Positions 63,741 through 64,000 of a stretch of 64,000 nucleotides of DNA are shown here, piece after piece (within the stretch, counting starts at the first letter, position 1; every line of letters begins with the position of its first letter). The position numbers were made by a program, and so were the translations under genes. The stretch comes from an uncultured Phocaeicola sp. (lineage in GTDB: Bacteria; Bacteroidota; Bacteroidia; Bacteroidales; Bacteroidaceae). The notes under the pieces were generated by a model. That model saw nothing but the letters and a program-made list of their open reading frames with translations, was not told the origin of the DNA and ran no database searches. Location of the stretch: positions 30,895-94,894 of the forward strand of contig CAPAOL010000007.1 of the NCBI GenBank assembly GCA_948579315.1, read 5' to 3'.

Positions 63741-64000
63741 ATGTATATCCCCCACCCAAGAATATAGGTACTTGAAATTCATACCCCCGCCCTTTAGATT
63801 TAGGCAGTGTTTCTATTTAGACTTTATACAGCTATCAAGTAAAATATTTAATTTGTCAGTGAGCGTATCAGATGTATATCGTGCGCTAAGCTTCTGTGAA
63901 ACTACTAACACCCCCATACCAATCATTAGGAGAAATGAAAGGATAACATGAATTGCTATTCAGCCCACAAACCTTTTGAACTTCTGAAATGTGCGGACTT

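Noticed and set aside
1..64000. tRNA, rRNA or tmRNA genes
   Set aside because: I looked for cloverleaf hallmarks such as GGTTCGAATCC-type T arms and saw none; a dedicated scan would be needed to exclude them fully.

Overview
The window reads as chromosomal DNA of a Bacteroides species (Bacteroidales). The evidence is SusC/SusD pairs, lipoproteins with short lipoboxes, promoters of the TTTG-N19/20-TAnnTTTG type, a bioB-bioA fusion and an HU-type DNA-binding protein. Gene content suggests the thetaiotaomicron/ovatus neighbourhood of the genus; this is inference from recall, not a search. No tRNA or rRNA gene and no CRISPR array was seen.

Layout. Positions 1-5,480 are a mobile segment: a short tyrosine recombinase, two small element-type genes, a primase-like replication protein and a 496-aa integrase whose end is a 42-bp minisatellite. 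Right of it lies a complete cobalamin riboswitch with its own promoter but without its target gene, then a hairpin-rich dispersed repeat. Positions 6,326-21,466 are mostly housekeeping: a thioredoxin-like lipoprotein, a transglutaminase-like protein, an ABC-F ATPase, a PHP phosphatase, a HipBA toxin-antitoxin pair with a visible operator, a sugar-isomerase-like protein, a PLP aminotransferase, a LolC/E-type permease, a GT2 glycosyltransferase, an AI-2E transporter and an HU-like protein. A small RNA gene sits between the last two.

Positions 21,837-35,211 form one sialic-acid utilisation locus. It has a GntR/FadR regulator with a perfect 21-bp operator, a NanM-like kelch protein, NanA lyase, two GH33 sialidases, an MFS transporter, a SusC/SusD pair and a PKD/LamG surface lipoprotein, closed by a 17-bp terminator. 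Together they would cleave sialic acid outside the cell, import it and split it to ManNAc and pyruvate. No ManNAc epimerase or kinase is present.

Positions 35,212-36,660 are decayed DNA: a stub peptide, a thioredoxin fragment and a 181-bp MITE with 25-bp terminal inverted repeats and 6-bp target duplications. It abuts an RNA-repair cassette (RtcB ligase, ATP-type RNA ligase, HD-Pnk end-healing enzyme) at 36,668-39,955. A 22-bp palindromic tandem array, a lactate permease and a full biotin operon (bioB/A-F-G-C-D) follow. Then come a DUF4421 protein, a second SusC/SusD pair, an MFS exporter, two small stress-type proteins and a hexuronate module (LacI regulator with two operators, mannonate oxidoreductase, mannonate dehydratase).

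From about 59,450 to the right end the DNA is AT-rich and looks acquired. It holds a DEDDh exonuclease butted against the leftover 3' end of another exonuclease gene, unknown genes, an iteron-like repeat block and a plasmid-type initiator protein. Both edges of the window are therefore mobile or foreign DNA, with stable chromosome between.
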